Positions 46,020 through 54,780 of a DNA stretch of 64,000 bases are shown in pieces. How positions within the stretch are numbered: the stretch's first letter is position 1; each line of letters opens with the position of its first letter. This DNA comes from Ignavibacteria bacterium (GTDB taxonomy: Bacteria; Bacteroidota; Ignavibacteria; Kapaibacteriales; UBA2268), in contig JAERMQ010000017.1 in NCBI GenBank assembly GCA_016844745.1, positions 1-64,000 of the forward strand, read 5' to 3'. Made by a program: the position numbers and the translations under genes. Under the pieces are notes generated by a model that saw only the letters and a list, made by a program, of their open reading frames with translations, did no database searches and was not told the origin of the DNA.

Positions 46020-46323
46020 AAATGAGTTTCCCATACTTTGTTATTTCATTAAAGATAACATAGGGATTGACTTTCTGGGATTCATAATTTTCCGGTGTTT
46101 CAACGATAAAATCTACGGCAATATTTCTATGCAACAATAATTTGTATAAATCCTGGGCAAATTTTCTTTTATGCTCAATACCACTTTTAAGAACTAATAA
46201 GTCGTAATCACTTTCATCAGTGAAATTATTCATTGCACGTGAACCGAATAAAATAATTTTATTAGGTGAAAATTTTTCAATTATTGAGTTTATCAACTCA
46301 TCGAATTCGGCTTTACTATTCAT
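46006..46323 (-). CDS. MNT-type nucleotidyltransferase (MntA-like antitoxin)
   Basis: 105 residues. Catalytic region FGSRAMNNFTDESDYDLLVL has the Gly-Ser pair and the Asp-x-Asp metal ligands; a further Asp is in NIAVDFIVETPENY. In the studied MntA/HepT pair the enzyme inactivates the HEPN toxin by AMP transfer. Partner directly downstream. The promoter is likely at 46368-46398. Confidence 0.88.
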   Translation of the reverse strand: MNSKAEFDELINSIIEKFSPNKIILFGSRAMNNFTDESDYDLLVLKSGIEHKRKFAQDLYKLLLHRNIAVDFIVETPENYESQKVNPYVIFNEITKYGKLIYERQ

Positions 46324-46367
46324 TTGTTATTATGTAGTCTTATTATAAATCTTTACAAATAAACAAT

Positions 46368-46398
46368 CAAAATTACAAAAGAAATATGAATATTCAAA
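46368..46398 (-). promoter_or_regulatory. Candidate promoter of the MNT/HEPN pair
   Basis: On the minus strand TTTG (46395-46398), 19 bp, then TAATTTTG (46368-46375), 45 bp from the start codon. It lies outside the flanking direct repeat, so the cassette carries its own promoter. Confidence 0.62.
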
Positions 46399-46463
46399 TG
46401 TTTATATGGATTTGTGCCATAATTTAATCCCTAAGTGATAAAAACCTGAATAGGTGTGCCTTC

Positions 46464-46600
46464 CTTCTACGGATAATTAATCCCTACACGATATAAAAAT
46501 TATTAAATGAAAGCCACCATTCCCGATAGGGATTTAATATCCGTAGAAGAATCAATCTACAGGGGCTACCAATCCCGATAGGGATTGAATATCGGTAGAA
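46464..46600. repeat. Three copies of a CCCGATAGGGATT repeat, one inverted
   Basis: Direct copies at 46519-46548 and 46571-46600 share TCCCGATAGGGATT then AATATC(C/G)GTAGAA. An inverted relic TTCTACGGATAATTAATCCC lies at about 46464-46486. Spacing of the direct pair is 52 bp. Only two full units, so not a CRISPR. With the adjacent long repeat this occupies most of the 820-base gap. Confidence 0.72.
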
Positions 46601-46611
46601 AAAAGCTAAAG

Positions 46612-47133
46612 ACATCCAATGTTTGACAAACATTGGATGTTTTCCCTTTTACTACTTTTTACTATATTTTACTACGGAATTTCGTTTTTTTTTGAAGGAC
46701 TCGCTTTCCTTTCAACTTTTTAAACTTTCAACTTTATGAACTGATTTTACTATTTTTTACTACGGAATTTCATTTTTTTTTGGATTTTACTTTCCATAAG
46801 TTGACAGTCATCCGATGACTGCCAGTCATCGGATGACTTCTTTTCTAAATGAGTACAAATGAGTAGTATTGGTACGGTTTTTTTGCAATTTTTTAACGAC
46901 CACAATTCCCTTTTTCATTTTATGAACTTTATAAACTCAAATGTGTCAAAATGAATCATTTTGGTACTGTTTTTTTGCAATTTTTAATGACCACAATTCC
47001 CCTTTTCACTTTATGAACTTTATAAACTTTCAACTGTATGAACTGATTTACACCGGATTTCAAAGAACGCATCAATGCAAATATAATATGGTTTAGCGAA
47101 CTTGCTTAAAAACGGTTTTAAAATAATTTTTTG
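46612..47133. repeat. Right copy of the long direct repeat flanking the HEPN/MNT pair
   Basis: Same block order as 45116-45524: ACATCCAATG hairpin, ACTACGGAATTTCG words, GAAGGACTCGCTTTCC, GGTAC words, and the closing GCAAATATAAT..TAAAAACGG. It adds a further hairpin (about 46804-46835, GTCATCCGATGAC type) and an internal duplication around TTTTTTTGCAATTTTT. Confidence 0.75.
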
Positions 47134-47143
47134 AACGAATTTT

Positions 47144-49408
47144 CTATTTCCCTCCGACTAAAACAGGTATTGTCTTTGTAACATCTCCGTGTAATATTCT
47201 TATGAAATAAACACCTTCAGGAACGGTACTGCAATCCCATTTAAGTATTCCATGCCAAACTTCAGAGACATTTAAATCAAATTGAGATTTTTCGGATACC
47301 TTGCAGCCATAAATATCATAAGCTCCAATAACAGCTTCGTTAATATCATAGCGGGTATCCCAGAAAATATTGCATCTGACATCTGTTTTTGCAGGATTGG
47401 GGTATGGGGGAAATGCGTAGAAATATGTTTTAATTTCAGGTTGCGTTTCTACAGAATTTATTTTCTTAGGAGTTATTTTTAATATTATCGGATAGTTTTC
47501 ACCTATTGTGGAACCAGATATATATGCAACTTTATTATCACTCCAGGCGCTTCTCAGATAATATTTATCCATGATATACCTACCCCAGTTATATGGAGAA
47601 TCATTTAATTTTTGATTGACGAACATATACCCCCAGCCACCACAGTACATATCATCATTCAAGGTAAAATATTGATTAAAATCTGTTATAGAATCCGACA
47701 TTAGAGTCATTTGTTTTTGATTAATGAGGTCAATATATTTAATATAATGCCACCAAATTCCGTTATCATTTAGCACGTCAGAAACTAATAAATAGTTGCT
47801 TCCATTATAAATCCAATTTGGTAAATTATTTAAAGAAACACGAAAAACTTTTGTCCAGCTTGCACCCCTGTCGGTTGATTTCATAAAATAAAAACTCGTA
47901 CTATCGTAAGTATTTCCATTATAATATTTACGCTCATATCCAATACATATCAATTCATTAATATTCCCGGTTTGAAAAATATTTCTAAATGTTAGAGAAT
48001 CAAATTGCGTATAAGATTTATAATTAAATAATGAATCCAGAACAAATACCGTTGTAAAATAATTGGCACCCCATCTTCTATTAAGAACAAAAATGTATTC
48101 ATCATCGAATTTTACAGAAGTTTTGCCACCTTCAAAACGGTAATATGCAAATTCATTGATTGTCTTCTTTTGATAGGTTCCTCCGAAATCTTTAGTAATT
48201 AACATATTTGTTGAATCATTATTTGATGGGTCTGCAATACCAATTCCAGTACCATTTGGAAAAAAAGAAAAGTGAAAAAATCTAAATTTTGTCTGATATA
48301 ATATCGGGTCATAATACTGTGGCAGCCATGTTGTCCCGCCGTCCGTTGTTTTACAAATTTCTAATTTTCCTCCAGAGACAAATCCCATTTTATCATTAAT
48401 CCAATTCACATATCCTTCATTTTGGTCAATATAAATAGATGACATGATATTCCAGCTTCTACCTCCATCAGTCGAAATTATGATTTGTTTATATCTACCA
48501 ACTGCAATGATTGTATCATTACCGAAAAATCTGTAATCAGTAATAATAATAAATGGCACGTATCTGGTAACAGTATCTTTATCGAGCCTTAATGGTATGC
48601 CTTCCTGGTTTAACCTGAAAAAAGAAATATAAGAAGTATTATTCAAAATATTATAGTTTGTCGAGAAGTCGTAAATATTGTTATTATGAATGGAATACAA
48701 GGATACGAATTCGGATTTGACTTTCCAATTACTAAGGGAATCTTTATTAGTAAATAATAATTTTCTATTTAAACTTACGAAAAGAGTTCGGTTGTTTATC
48801 TTTAAATCGACGGGCTGTTCGCAATTAGTGCACAAATTCATTAATTTGAAATCAATTATGGTTTTTGCAAAATTATCTTTTATGCTATATCTTGTAATTT
48901 TGCCACTATCGGCAGTAAGATATAAATAAAAATCATTATACAAGATTTCTTTTGAATGATTTATTGTATCAATAGGCATAGAAATAAGTCTTTCTCCATC
49001 GAAAGAATAATTCAGAATACTTTGTCCTGTTAATATATATAGTGAATTGCCGTCAGAAGTAATATCAAATAAAGTTGAATCCGGTGAAAGATTGATTGAT
49101 GTCCATTCATCTCCATCTTTCGAAATAACCAAATAATTTTTACTTAATATTCCATAAAAGCTGTTTTCAATTTCGATTATCTTTAAAATATCGAATACAT
49201 TACCGGCAATTGCTTTTTGAGACCAGTTAATGCCTCTGTCTGTTGAGCTAAGTATTATACCACATTGCCCATAAGCAATAATTCGATTATTGTTCGCAAC
49301 AATTCCATTGAAATTAGTATTTAGTCTTTCATAATTGAAAGGTAAATCATCGGAAAGACTCAAATTTTTAATGAGTAAAAAAAGTAATAATTTAATAATA
49401 TTTTTCAT
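47144..49408 (-). CDS. Secreted beta-propeller protein with T9SS sorting domain
   Basis: 754 residues. Signal peptide (to about 19), then repeating propeller blades with BNR/YCF48-like motifs: SSTDRGINWS, STDGGRSWN, KTTDGGTTWLPQ, KSTDRGASWTKV. The C-terminal 85 residues are a type A T9SS sorting domain, PYPNPAKTD through GVYFIRIL to TIPVLVGGK. It would be exported through the type IX system and cleaved or anchored at the surface. Function of the propeller unknown. Confidence 0.9.
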   Translation of the reverse strand: MKNIIKLLLFLLIKNLSLSDDLPFNYERLNTNFNGIVANNNRIIAYGQCGIILSSTDRGINWSQKAIAGNVFDILKIIEIENSFYGILSKNYLVISKDGDEWTSINLSPDSTLFDITSDGNSLYILTGQSILNYSFDGERLISMPIDTINHSKEILYNDFYLYLTADSGKITRYSIKDNFAKTIIDFKLMNLCTNCEQPVDLKINNRTLFVSLNRKLLFTNKDSLSNWKVKSEFVSLYSIHNNNIYDFSTNYNILNNTSYISFFRLNQEGIPLRLDKDTVTRYVPFIIITDYRFFGNDTIIAVGRYKQIIISTDGGRSWNIMSSIYIDQNEGYVNWINDKMGFVSGGKLEICKTTDGGTTWLPQYYDPILYQTKFRFFHFSFFPNGTGIGIADPSNNDSTNMLITKDFGGTYQKKTINEFAYYRFEGGKTSVKFDDEYIFVLNRRWGANYFTTVFVLDSLFNYKSYTQFDSLTFRNIFQTGNINELICIGYERKYYNGNTYDSTSFYFMKSTDRGASWTKVFRVSLNNLPNWIYNGSNYLLVSDVLNDNGIWWHYIKYIDLINQKQMTLMSDSITDFNQYFTLNDDMYCGGWGYMFVNQKLNDSPYNWGRYIMDKYYLRSAWSDNKVAYISGSTIGENYPIILKITPKKINSVETQPEIKTYFYAFPPYPNPAKTDVRCNIFWDTRYDINEAVIGAYDIYGCKVSEKSQFDLNVSEVWHGILKWDCSTVPEGVYFIRILHGDVTKTIPVLVGGK

Positions 49409-49427
49409 TTCTATCCTTTTTTAATTT

Positions 49428-49466
49428 AATAATAACCGCAGTTCTTTTTTAACTGCGGTTATTATT
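49428..49466 (-). terminator. 16-bp stem hairpin between the two secreted-protein genes
   Basis: AATAATAACCGCAGTT (49428-49443) pairs perfectly with 49451-49466 across a CTTTTTT loop. It lies 20 bases past the stop of the cysteine-rich secreted protein and before the propeller gene. Confidence 0.75.
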
Positions 49467-49485
49467 TGATTTTTAATCATTAACA

Positions 49486-50100
49486 TTAATACGTACAAGC
49501 TCCTGTATAGCAGGTTGTAGTCCATTCTTGCGCCCAGGTAAAACCGGTGGGTGGTACTTGGGGAACTGAGACGGGACATTCGGGGGAAATATTTGGCTCG
49601 CAACCATTAATAGTAGGTGTAAGTTTAACATGAGGGTTGTTACCATTTGCATCTCTCTCAACACAAGCTGTGAATTCGCAAACACAAAGTCCGTCATAGT
49701 TACAAATCTCAAAAACAGCAGTGAAATTGGCTCCAGGAGTATTATGTAATCTCCAACATAATGCCTTTTTATATTCATATAAGAATTCAAAAGACGGGCA
49801 AGGTGGAAATTGGTCTATTGGCAAATCATTTAAGACAGCTTGATTGACTTGTATCCATAGATTCTCATCGAAAATATTGTTAGCCATACACGGTATTTCA
49901 GCATCGACTCTATCTACTAAAGTCGAATATCCATCATCACTTAATTTCCTGCAATAATAAACAGTGATTGAACAATATTCATTTCCGTTCCAGTAATCGA
50001 AAGAAACACTTGCTGGGGTATAATATTGTGGACAAGTTGATGAAGAACTGTTAAATACAATTCCCATCAAAAATACAATGACTATTAAGAATTTTTTCAT
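49486..50100 (-). CDS. Cysteine-rich secreted protein of unknown family
   Basis: 204 residues with signal peptide MKKFLIVIVFLMGIVFNSSSS. About 14 cysteines are spread through the mature part (CSITVYYC, PPCPSFEF, CNYDGLCVCEFTACVE, TTTCYTGACTY), which suggests several disulfides. I recognise no family. A long, unusually GC-rich and structured leader precedes it. It is next to a T9SS cargo gene, but has no sorting domain of its own. Confidence 0.75.
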   Translation of the reverse strand: MKKFLIVIVFLMGIVFNSSSSTCPQYYTPASVSFDYWNGNEYCSITVYYCRKLSDDGYSTLVDRVDAEIPCMANNIFDENLWIQVNQAVLNDLPIDQFPPCPSFEFLYEYKKALCWRLHNTPGANFTAVFEICNYDGLCVCEFTACVERDANGNNPHVKLTPTINGCEPNISPECPVSVPQVPPTGFTWAQEWTTTCYTGACTY

Positions 50101-50134
50101 AAAAAAGTTCCTTATTTATTTGTAATTTTAAAAA

Positions 50135-50330
50135 CCGAATGAGTGCCTGCCTAAGCAAAGGTTTTGGTGAAGCGATGCTTGACAGCGCTACTCATTTGTA
50201 CGAATGCGGAGCCGGTTGGCTTAGCCGATTGGCTCTGTGTTATTACCTAAACTCTCGAACCCATACCGGTAATATGTACTCAACTTTCTTGCGAAATTGC
50301 ATGGGTTTTGAATTGGAAATTTTCTTTTCA
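50135..50330 (-). other. GC-rich structured region, possible leader RNA
   Basis: This segment stands out from its AT-rich surroundings. It contains AATGAGT (50138-50144) with its complement ACTCATT (50190-50196), two direct copies of AGCCG(G/A)TTGGCT (50210-50221, 50223-50234), and AACCCAT (50258-50264) with ATGGGTT (50301-50307). If a minus-strand promoter TAATTTTG at 50381-50388 is used, this would be the 5' leader of the cysteine-rich protein gene. A 65-codon plus-strand frame crosses it but has no support as a protein. The rest of the 613-base gap upstream of pgi holds the 13-mer array. Confidence 0.4.
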
Positions 50331-50420
50331 TCATGAATGAATCCTCTTTTATTTGTCTGTTAATAATTATTTATAGCCTGCAAAATTAAGAGCAGGCTTA
50401 TCTTGAATGTTAATCCCCTA

Positions 50421-50498
50421 TTAAAAGAAAAAATTAAAAGAAAAAATTAAAAGAAAAAATTAAAAGAAAAAATTAAAAGAAAAAATTAAAAGAAAAAA
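50421..50498. repeat. 13-mer tandem repeat (TTAAAAGAAAAAA) x6
   Basis: Six identical copies, which suggests recent expansion. It lies between the structured leader and the pgi gene, not adjacent to a stop codon. Confidence 0.93.
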
Positions 50499-50713
50499 TT
50501 AAAGTATTTCCGTTGTTCCTTTTCCTATATATTAATTCAATTATACAAACTTAAAAAGAATAAAATAAAAATCCAAATATTTTTTTTAAGTGCATCCAAT
50601 AATTGATAAATTTATAATTTCAAAAGCAATATATTTTTTCTTAAATTGCATGTTTTAAATAAGTTAAGATTGATTCAATTAGCTGGGAAATAAATAATAA
50701 CGGGAGTAATCCA

Positions 50714-52357
50714 ATGAAACAAATTACCAAACTTCTATCCTGGAAAAAACTAAAAGAGCATAGCGCCGACATCTCTAAAACGACTATAGCAGAACTTTTC
50801 GTGCATGACTCGAAACGTTTCGAGAGATTTTCAATTCATTTGGGAGATATGCTCTTCGATTATTCAAAAAATCCAATAACAAAAGATACAATTCGATTGC
50901 TGCATAACCTTGCCGAAGACTGTGATTTAATGCGGAAAATAGAATCGATGTTCATCGGCGATAAAATTAATTTCACCGAAAAACGCGCAGTTCTGCATAC
51001 CGCATTAAGAAACACTAAAGGTAAACCAGTTAAGATGGATGGAAGGGACGTCATGCCGCAAATAAGGGCAGTCCTGACTCACATGCGTCACTTCGTCGAG
51101 TCGGTTCATTCAGGTGAATGGACAGGTTGCTCCGGAAAGAAAATTACCGATGTAGTAAACATTGGCATTGGCGGCTCAGACTTAGGTCCCGCAATGGTTT
51201 GCTCAGCATTAGAACCTTATTCAAACTTCGGGATTAAAACACATTTCATATCTAATATTGATGGTACACATATTACTGAAACCCTAAAAATCATCAATCC
51301 CGAAACTACTCTGTTTATAATATCCTCGAAAACCTTCACTACTCAGGAAACCATTACCAATGCCAATACTGCCAAGCAATGGTTCCTGAAAAAAATTGCC
51401 AAACATGAAAAAGATATTGCGAAGCATTTTATAGCCATTTCTACAAATGAGAAAGCCGTTAAAAAGTTCGGCATTGACCCTCGCAATATGTTTGTGTTCT
51501 GGGATTGGGTTGGCGGGCGTTATTCACTGTGGTCGGCAATTGGAATGTCGGTTGCATTGCAGATTGGTATGGATAATTTCGAAGCAATGCTGCACGGCGC
51601 TTGCGAGATGGACACTCACTTCCGGAACGAGCCTTTCGAAAAGAATATTCCCGTAATTATGGCTTTATTGGGAATCTGGCATACAAACTTTCTTGGAAAG
51701 TGTTCACATGCAGTCATTCCTTATGACCAATATTTATTTAAATTACCTGATTATTTACAACAACTTGATATGGAATCCAACGGCAAGAGAGTCAACGCCG
51801 ATGGGGAGCAGGTAAGCCATTCGACAAGTCCTGTAATTTGGGGAAATGCAGGAACTAATGCACAGCACTCGTTTTTTCAGCTTATGCATCAGGGAACACA
51901 GGTAATTCCCGTGGATTTCCTTGCCGCTACTCAAAGCCATAATGATATTGGCGAGCATCATAAAATATTACTTTCGAATTATTTTGCCCAAACCGAAGCA
52001 TTGATGATGGGAAAAAGTGAATCGGAAGCCCGCGAGGAGCTTGAAGAGCAGGGATTGAGCGCCGAGGAATTAGATACTCTTCTGCCACATAAAGTATTTC
52101 CAGGCAACCGTCCGAGTAATTCATTCCTGTATAAAAAGCTGACCCCGGCTATGCTGGGAGCTATTCTTGCTATGTACGAACATAAGGTTTTCGTGCAGGG
52201 CGCTATTTGGAATATAAATTCTTTTGACCAGTGGGGGGTAGAGTTGGGCAAGCAGCTTGCCAAGCAGATTCTGCCGGAATTGGAAGGGAAATCCACTGTT
52301 ACGACGCATGATAGCTCTACAAATGGATTGATTAATTATTATAAGAAGAATAGGTAA
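50714..52357 (+). CDS. pgi: Glucose-6-phosphate isomerase
   Basis: 547 residues, full length. Signatures: [34 protein letters not shown], and the C-terminal [20 protein letters not shown] with catalytic His and Lys region. It interconverts glucose-6-phosphate and fructose-6-phosphate. GGGAG lies upstream of the ATG. An octamer microsatellite begins right after the stop. Confidence 0.97.
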   Translation: MKQITKLLSWKKLKEHSADISKTTIAELFVHDSKRFERFSIHLGDMLFDYSKNPITKDTIRLLHNLAEDCDLMRKIESMFIGDKINFTEKRAVLHTALRNTKGKPVKMDGRDVMPQIRAVLTHMRHFVESVHSGEWTGCSGKKITDVVNIGIGGSDLGPAMVCSALEPYSNFGIKTHFISNIDGTHITETLKIINPETTLFIISSKTFTTQETITNANTAKQWFLKKIAKHEKDIAKHFIAISTNEKAVKKFGIDPRNMFVFWDWVGGRYSLWSAIGMSVALQIGMDNFEAMLHGACEMDTHFRNEPFEKNIPVIMALLGIWHTNFLGKCSHAVIPYDQYLFKLPDYLQQLDMESNGKRVNADGEQVSHSTSPVIWGNAGTNAQHSFFQLMHQGTQVIPVDFLAATQSHNDIGEHHKILLSNYFAQTEALMMGKSESEAREELEEQGLSAEELDTLLPHKVFPGNRPSNSFLYKKLTPAMLGAILAMYEHKVFVQGAIWNINSFDQWGVELGKQLAKQILPELEGKSTVTTHDSSTNGLINYYKKNR

Positions 52358-52362
52358 TTAGG

Positions 52363-52440
52363 TATTTAGACTTTTAGGCTTTTAGACTTTTAGACTTTTA
52401 GACTTTTAGGCTTTTAGACTTTTAGGCTTTTAGACTTTTA
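52363..52440. repeat. Octamer microsatellite (ACTTTTAG/GCTTTTAG)
   Basis: About nine 8-mers starting six bases after the pgi stop codon, same strand as the gene. Two unit types alternate. Confidence 0.9.
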
Positions 52441-52457
52441 GGTAATTAGAATAATAA

Positions 52458-52575
52458 CTTTGTGCCCTTTGTGTAAAGACTTTGTGCCCTTAGTGTTAAA
52501 ATTTTCCCTTTAATTGAATGAAGTATTTTTACCACAAAGGGCTCAAAGGGATGCACAAAGGAACACAAAGGAAAG
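52458..52575. repeat. Left direct repeat flanking the BrnT/BrnA-like pair
   Basis: CTTTGTGCCC and related words, then a near-identical 45-bp block (GTTAAAATTTTCCC to ACCACAAAGG) shared with 53211-53330, then CACAAAGG words. Each copy is itself an imperfect palindrome of CTTTGTG and CACAAAG words. Confidence 0.85.
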
Positions 52576-52588
52576 GCAAATTAAGAAT

Positions 52589-52864
52589 ATGAAAAAACAA
52601 ATAAATTGGAGTGAAGAAAAAAATCTAATTCTTAAACAAGAAAGGCATATCAGTTTTGAATTAGTTGCTGAGAAAATTAAAAATGGAGATATTATTGATG
52701 ATATCATTCATCCGAATAGTGAAAAATACTATAATCAAAAAATTTTCGTCATTGAAATTGATGATTATATTTACTTGGTTCCTTATGTGGAAGATGAAAA
52801 TGAGATATTTTTGAAAACAATTTATCCGAGCCGGAACTTTACAAAAATTTATCTGGGAGAATAA
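52589..52864 (+). CDS. BrnT-like toxin candidate
   Basis: 91 residues from ATG 52589; a longer frame upstream runs through the dispersed repeat and is rejected. The start INWSEEKNLILKQERHISFE matches the BrnT opening (W-x-x-x-K-N..H-x-I-S-F-E), then KIFVIEIDDYIYLVPYV and KTIYPSRNFTKIYL, the conserved end. BrnT is a ribonuclease in type II systems. It is followed after 2 bp by the antitoxin gene. Confidence 0.7.
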   Translation: MKKQINWSEEKNLILKQERHISFELVAEKIKNGDIIDDIIHPNSEKYYNQKIFVIEIDDYIYLVPYVEDENEIFLKTIYPSRNFTKIYLGE

Positions 52865-52866
52865 AA

Positions 52867-53160
52867 ATGGAAAATAAAAATCAGGATTGGAGAGATTATA
52901 AATTGCAAAATGAAGAAATCGAAATGCTTGAATCCATCGAGCGTGGGGAATGGCGAAGCATAGGAAATATTGAGGAAAGACGAAATAATCTGAGGAAATT
53001 TTTTAATGATAATAAGGAACCTTCAAATAATATCTCTATTAGTCTCGATAAAGAAGATTATGAAATTATTCTTAAGAAAAGCAATCAATATGGAATGAAC
53101 TATAAAGAGCTTATAGAAAATTTAGTGCATAATTTCGCTATTGGAAAAGTAATATTATAG
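52867..53160 (+). CDS. BrnA/CopG-like antitoxin candidate
   Basis: 97 residues. Charged N-terminus (EEIEMLESIERGEWRSIGN), then a C-terminal segment SISLDKEDYEIILKKSNQYG and KELIENLVHNFAIGK that fits a ribbon-helix-helix DNA-binding domain. Position 2 bp after the toxin candidate supports the pair. Confidence 0.7.
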   Translation: MENKNQDWRDYKLQNEEIEMLESIERGEWRSIGNIEERRNNLRKFFNDNKEPSNNISISLDKEDYEIILKKSNQYGMNYKELIENLVHNFAIGKVIL

Positions 53161-53210
53161 ATATTATTTTGAAGAAGTCTATTTTACTTTTAATTATATT
53201 TCAACAAAAA

Positions 53211-53330
53211 CTTTGAGCCCTTTGTGTCTTCATACTTTGTTACCTTTGTGTTAAAATTTTCCCCTTTATTGAATGAAGTATTTTTACCACAAAGGTCTCA
53301 AAGGGAAAGCACAAAGGAACACAAAGGAAA
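53211..53330. repeat. Right direct repeat flanking the BrnT/BrnA-like pair
   Basis: Diverged copy of 52458-52575 with the same order of words and the near-identical central block. It ends 20 bp before the tgt start codon. Confidence 0.85.
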
Positions 53331-53349
53331 AATCACAATTTGAAAATAC

Positions 53350-54465
53350 ATGGAAAATTATTTTAAATTAGAACATACATCGAAAGATTCGAAAGCCCGC
53401 GCCGGCACAATTGAAACACAGCATGGGAGAATTGAAACTCCCGTATTTATGCCGGTCGGAACGCAAGGCGCCGTTAAAGCCGTCGAGCATAGGGAATTGC
53501 ATGAATTGCAGGCAAAAATAATATTGGGAAATACCTATCATCTGTACTTAAGACCGGGAATAGAGGTATTAGAGAAATTCGGTGGACTGCATAATTTCTC
53601 TAACTGGACTGGAGCCTTACTGACGGATAGCGGCGGATATCAGGTTTTCTCGCTTCAGGAATTACGCAAAATCAGTGAGGAAGGCGTTGAATTCAAATCG
53701 CATATCGATGGCTCGAAGCATTTCTTTTCGCCTGAAAAAGTTGTGCAGGTGCAGAAAATCATCGGTAGCGATATTATGATGGTGCTTGATGAATGTACGC
53801 CATACCCCGCTACATACCAGCAAGCCGAACAATCGATGGAGCTATCTCTACTATGGGCGCGGCGCTCGAAAAATGAATTTGTAAAATCCGGCAATGAAAA
53901 GATGCAGCGATTATTTGGCATAGCTCAAGGTGGGATGTACTTCGATTTGCGCCGCAGATATATCGAAGAAATGGTTGGAATCGGCTTCGACGGTTATGCT
54001 ATTGGCGGATTATCTGTTGGCGAACCACCGGAAATGATGTACGATGTAACAGGTGTTTGTGCGGAATTAATGCCTGCCGACAAGCCGCGTTATTTGATGG
54101 GAGTCGGCACGCCGGAGAATATTCTGGAAGCAATCGAAATGGGTATCGATATGTTCGATTGTGTGCTGCCGACACGCAATGCCCGCAACGGACAGCTTTT
54201 CACAACTCGCGGGAAAATCAATATTCGCAATGCTAAATATAAATTCGCTGAAGAGGCAATTGATGAAAATCTTGATTGTTATGCCAGCCGTAATTTTTCG
54301 TTGGCATATTTGCGGCATTTAACCATATCAGGTGAGATATTAGGTTTGCAACTTGCATCGCTCCAGAATATTGCTTTCTATTTATGGCTTGTGCGCACAG
54401 CTCGCGAGAAAATCCTGAAGGATGAGTATGTAAGTTGGAAAAAGGAAGTGTTGGAGAAATTATGA
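53350..54465 (+). CDS. tgt: tRNA-guanine transglycosylase
   Basis: 371 residues. Substrate-site LLTDSGGYQVFSL, RLFGIAQGGMY, and the nucleophile region DMFDCVLPTRNARNG. It exchanges guanine 34 for preQ1 or queuine in tRNA. The usual zinc ligands near the C-terminus (C-x-C-x-x-C and a His) are largely lost: the segment reads LDCYASRNFSLAYLRHL and later SLQN. As I recall, Bacteroides Tgt also lacks the cysteines, so this appears to be a lineage trait rather than decay. Confidence 0.96.
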   Translation: MENYFKLEHTSKDSKARAGTIETQHGRIETPVFMPVGTQGAVKAVEHRELHELQAKIILGNTYHLYLRPGIEVLEKFGGLHNFSNWTGALLTDSGGYQVFSLQELRKISEEGVEFKSHIDGSKHFFSPEKVVQVQKIIGSDIMMVLDECTPYPATYQQAEQSMELSLLWARRSKNEFVKSGNEKMQRLFGIAQGGMYFDLRRRYIEEMVGIGFDGYAIGGLSVGEPPEMMYDVTGVCAELMPADKPRYLMGVGTPENILEAIEMGIDMFDCVLPTRNARNGQLFTTRGKINIRNAKYKFAEEAIDENLDCYASRNFSLAYLRHLTISGEILGLQLASLQNIAFYLWLVRTAREKILKDEYVSWKKEVLEKL

Positions 54466-54550
54466 ATTATGAGTTATGAATTATGAATTATGAGTTTTAA
54501 ATTATGAATTATGAATTATGAGTTATAAGTTATGAATTATGAGTTTTAAA
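54463..54550. repeat. Heptamer microsatellite (GAATTAT/GAGTTAT)
   Basis: The tgt stop codon TGA is part of the first unit. About 12 units follow, with GAGTTTTAA interruptions. Confidence 0.9.
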
Positions 54551-54561
54551 TATCTAATAAT

Positions 54562-54690
54562 GAATGTCGAATGTCGAATATCGAATGTCGAATATCGAAT
54601 ATCGAAAGTCGAATATCGAATATCGAAAGTCGAATATCGAATATCGAAAGTCGAATATCGAATATCGAATGTCGAATGTCGAATATCGAA
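54562..54690. repeat. Heptamer microsatellite (GAATATC/GAATGTC/GAAAGTC)
   Basis: About 18 units with a higher-order pattern of three units (21 bp). The unit has no plus-strand stop triplet, so a spurious open frame of repeating peptide runs through it. With the previous array this fills the 315-base gap after tgt. Confidence 0.93.
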
Positions 54691-54780
54691 AGGGAAAAGG
54701 GAATAAGGAATAGAGTTATAAAATATTTATTGGGAAATTTCGTAGTTTTATTTAAGATTTAATTTTAATAAGGAAGGGAA

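Noticed and set aside
46519-46600. Possible CRISPR array (two CCCGATAGGGATT units)
   Set aside because: Only two direct units with a 22-bp gap, plus an inverted relic; no cas genes.
50139-50336. 65-codon plus-strand frame in the GC-rich segment
   Set aside because: Coincides with the palindromic structured region; no signal or family pattern. Treated as possible leader RNA of the opposite strand.
52514-52588. N-terminal extension of the BrnT-like gene
   Set aside because: The first 25 codons are encoded by the dispersed CACAAAG repeat; ATG 52589 matches the family start.
54571-54762. 63-codon open frame with repeating SNIESRI peptide
   Set aside because: It is a translation of the GAATATC heptamer array; the frame exists because the unit has no plus-strand stop. 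No ribosome-binding site or family.
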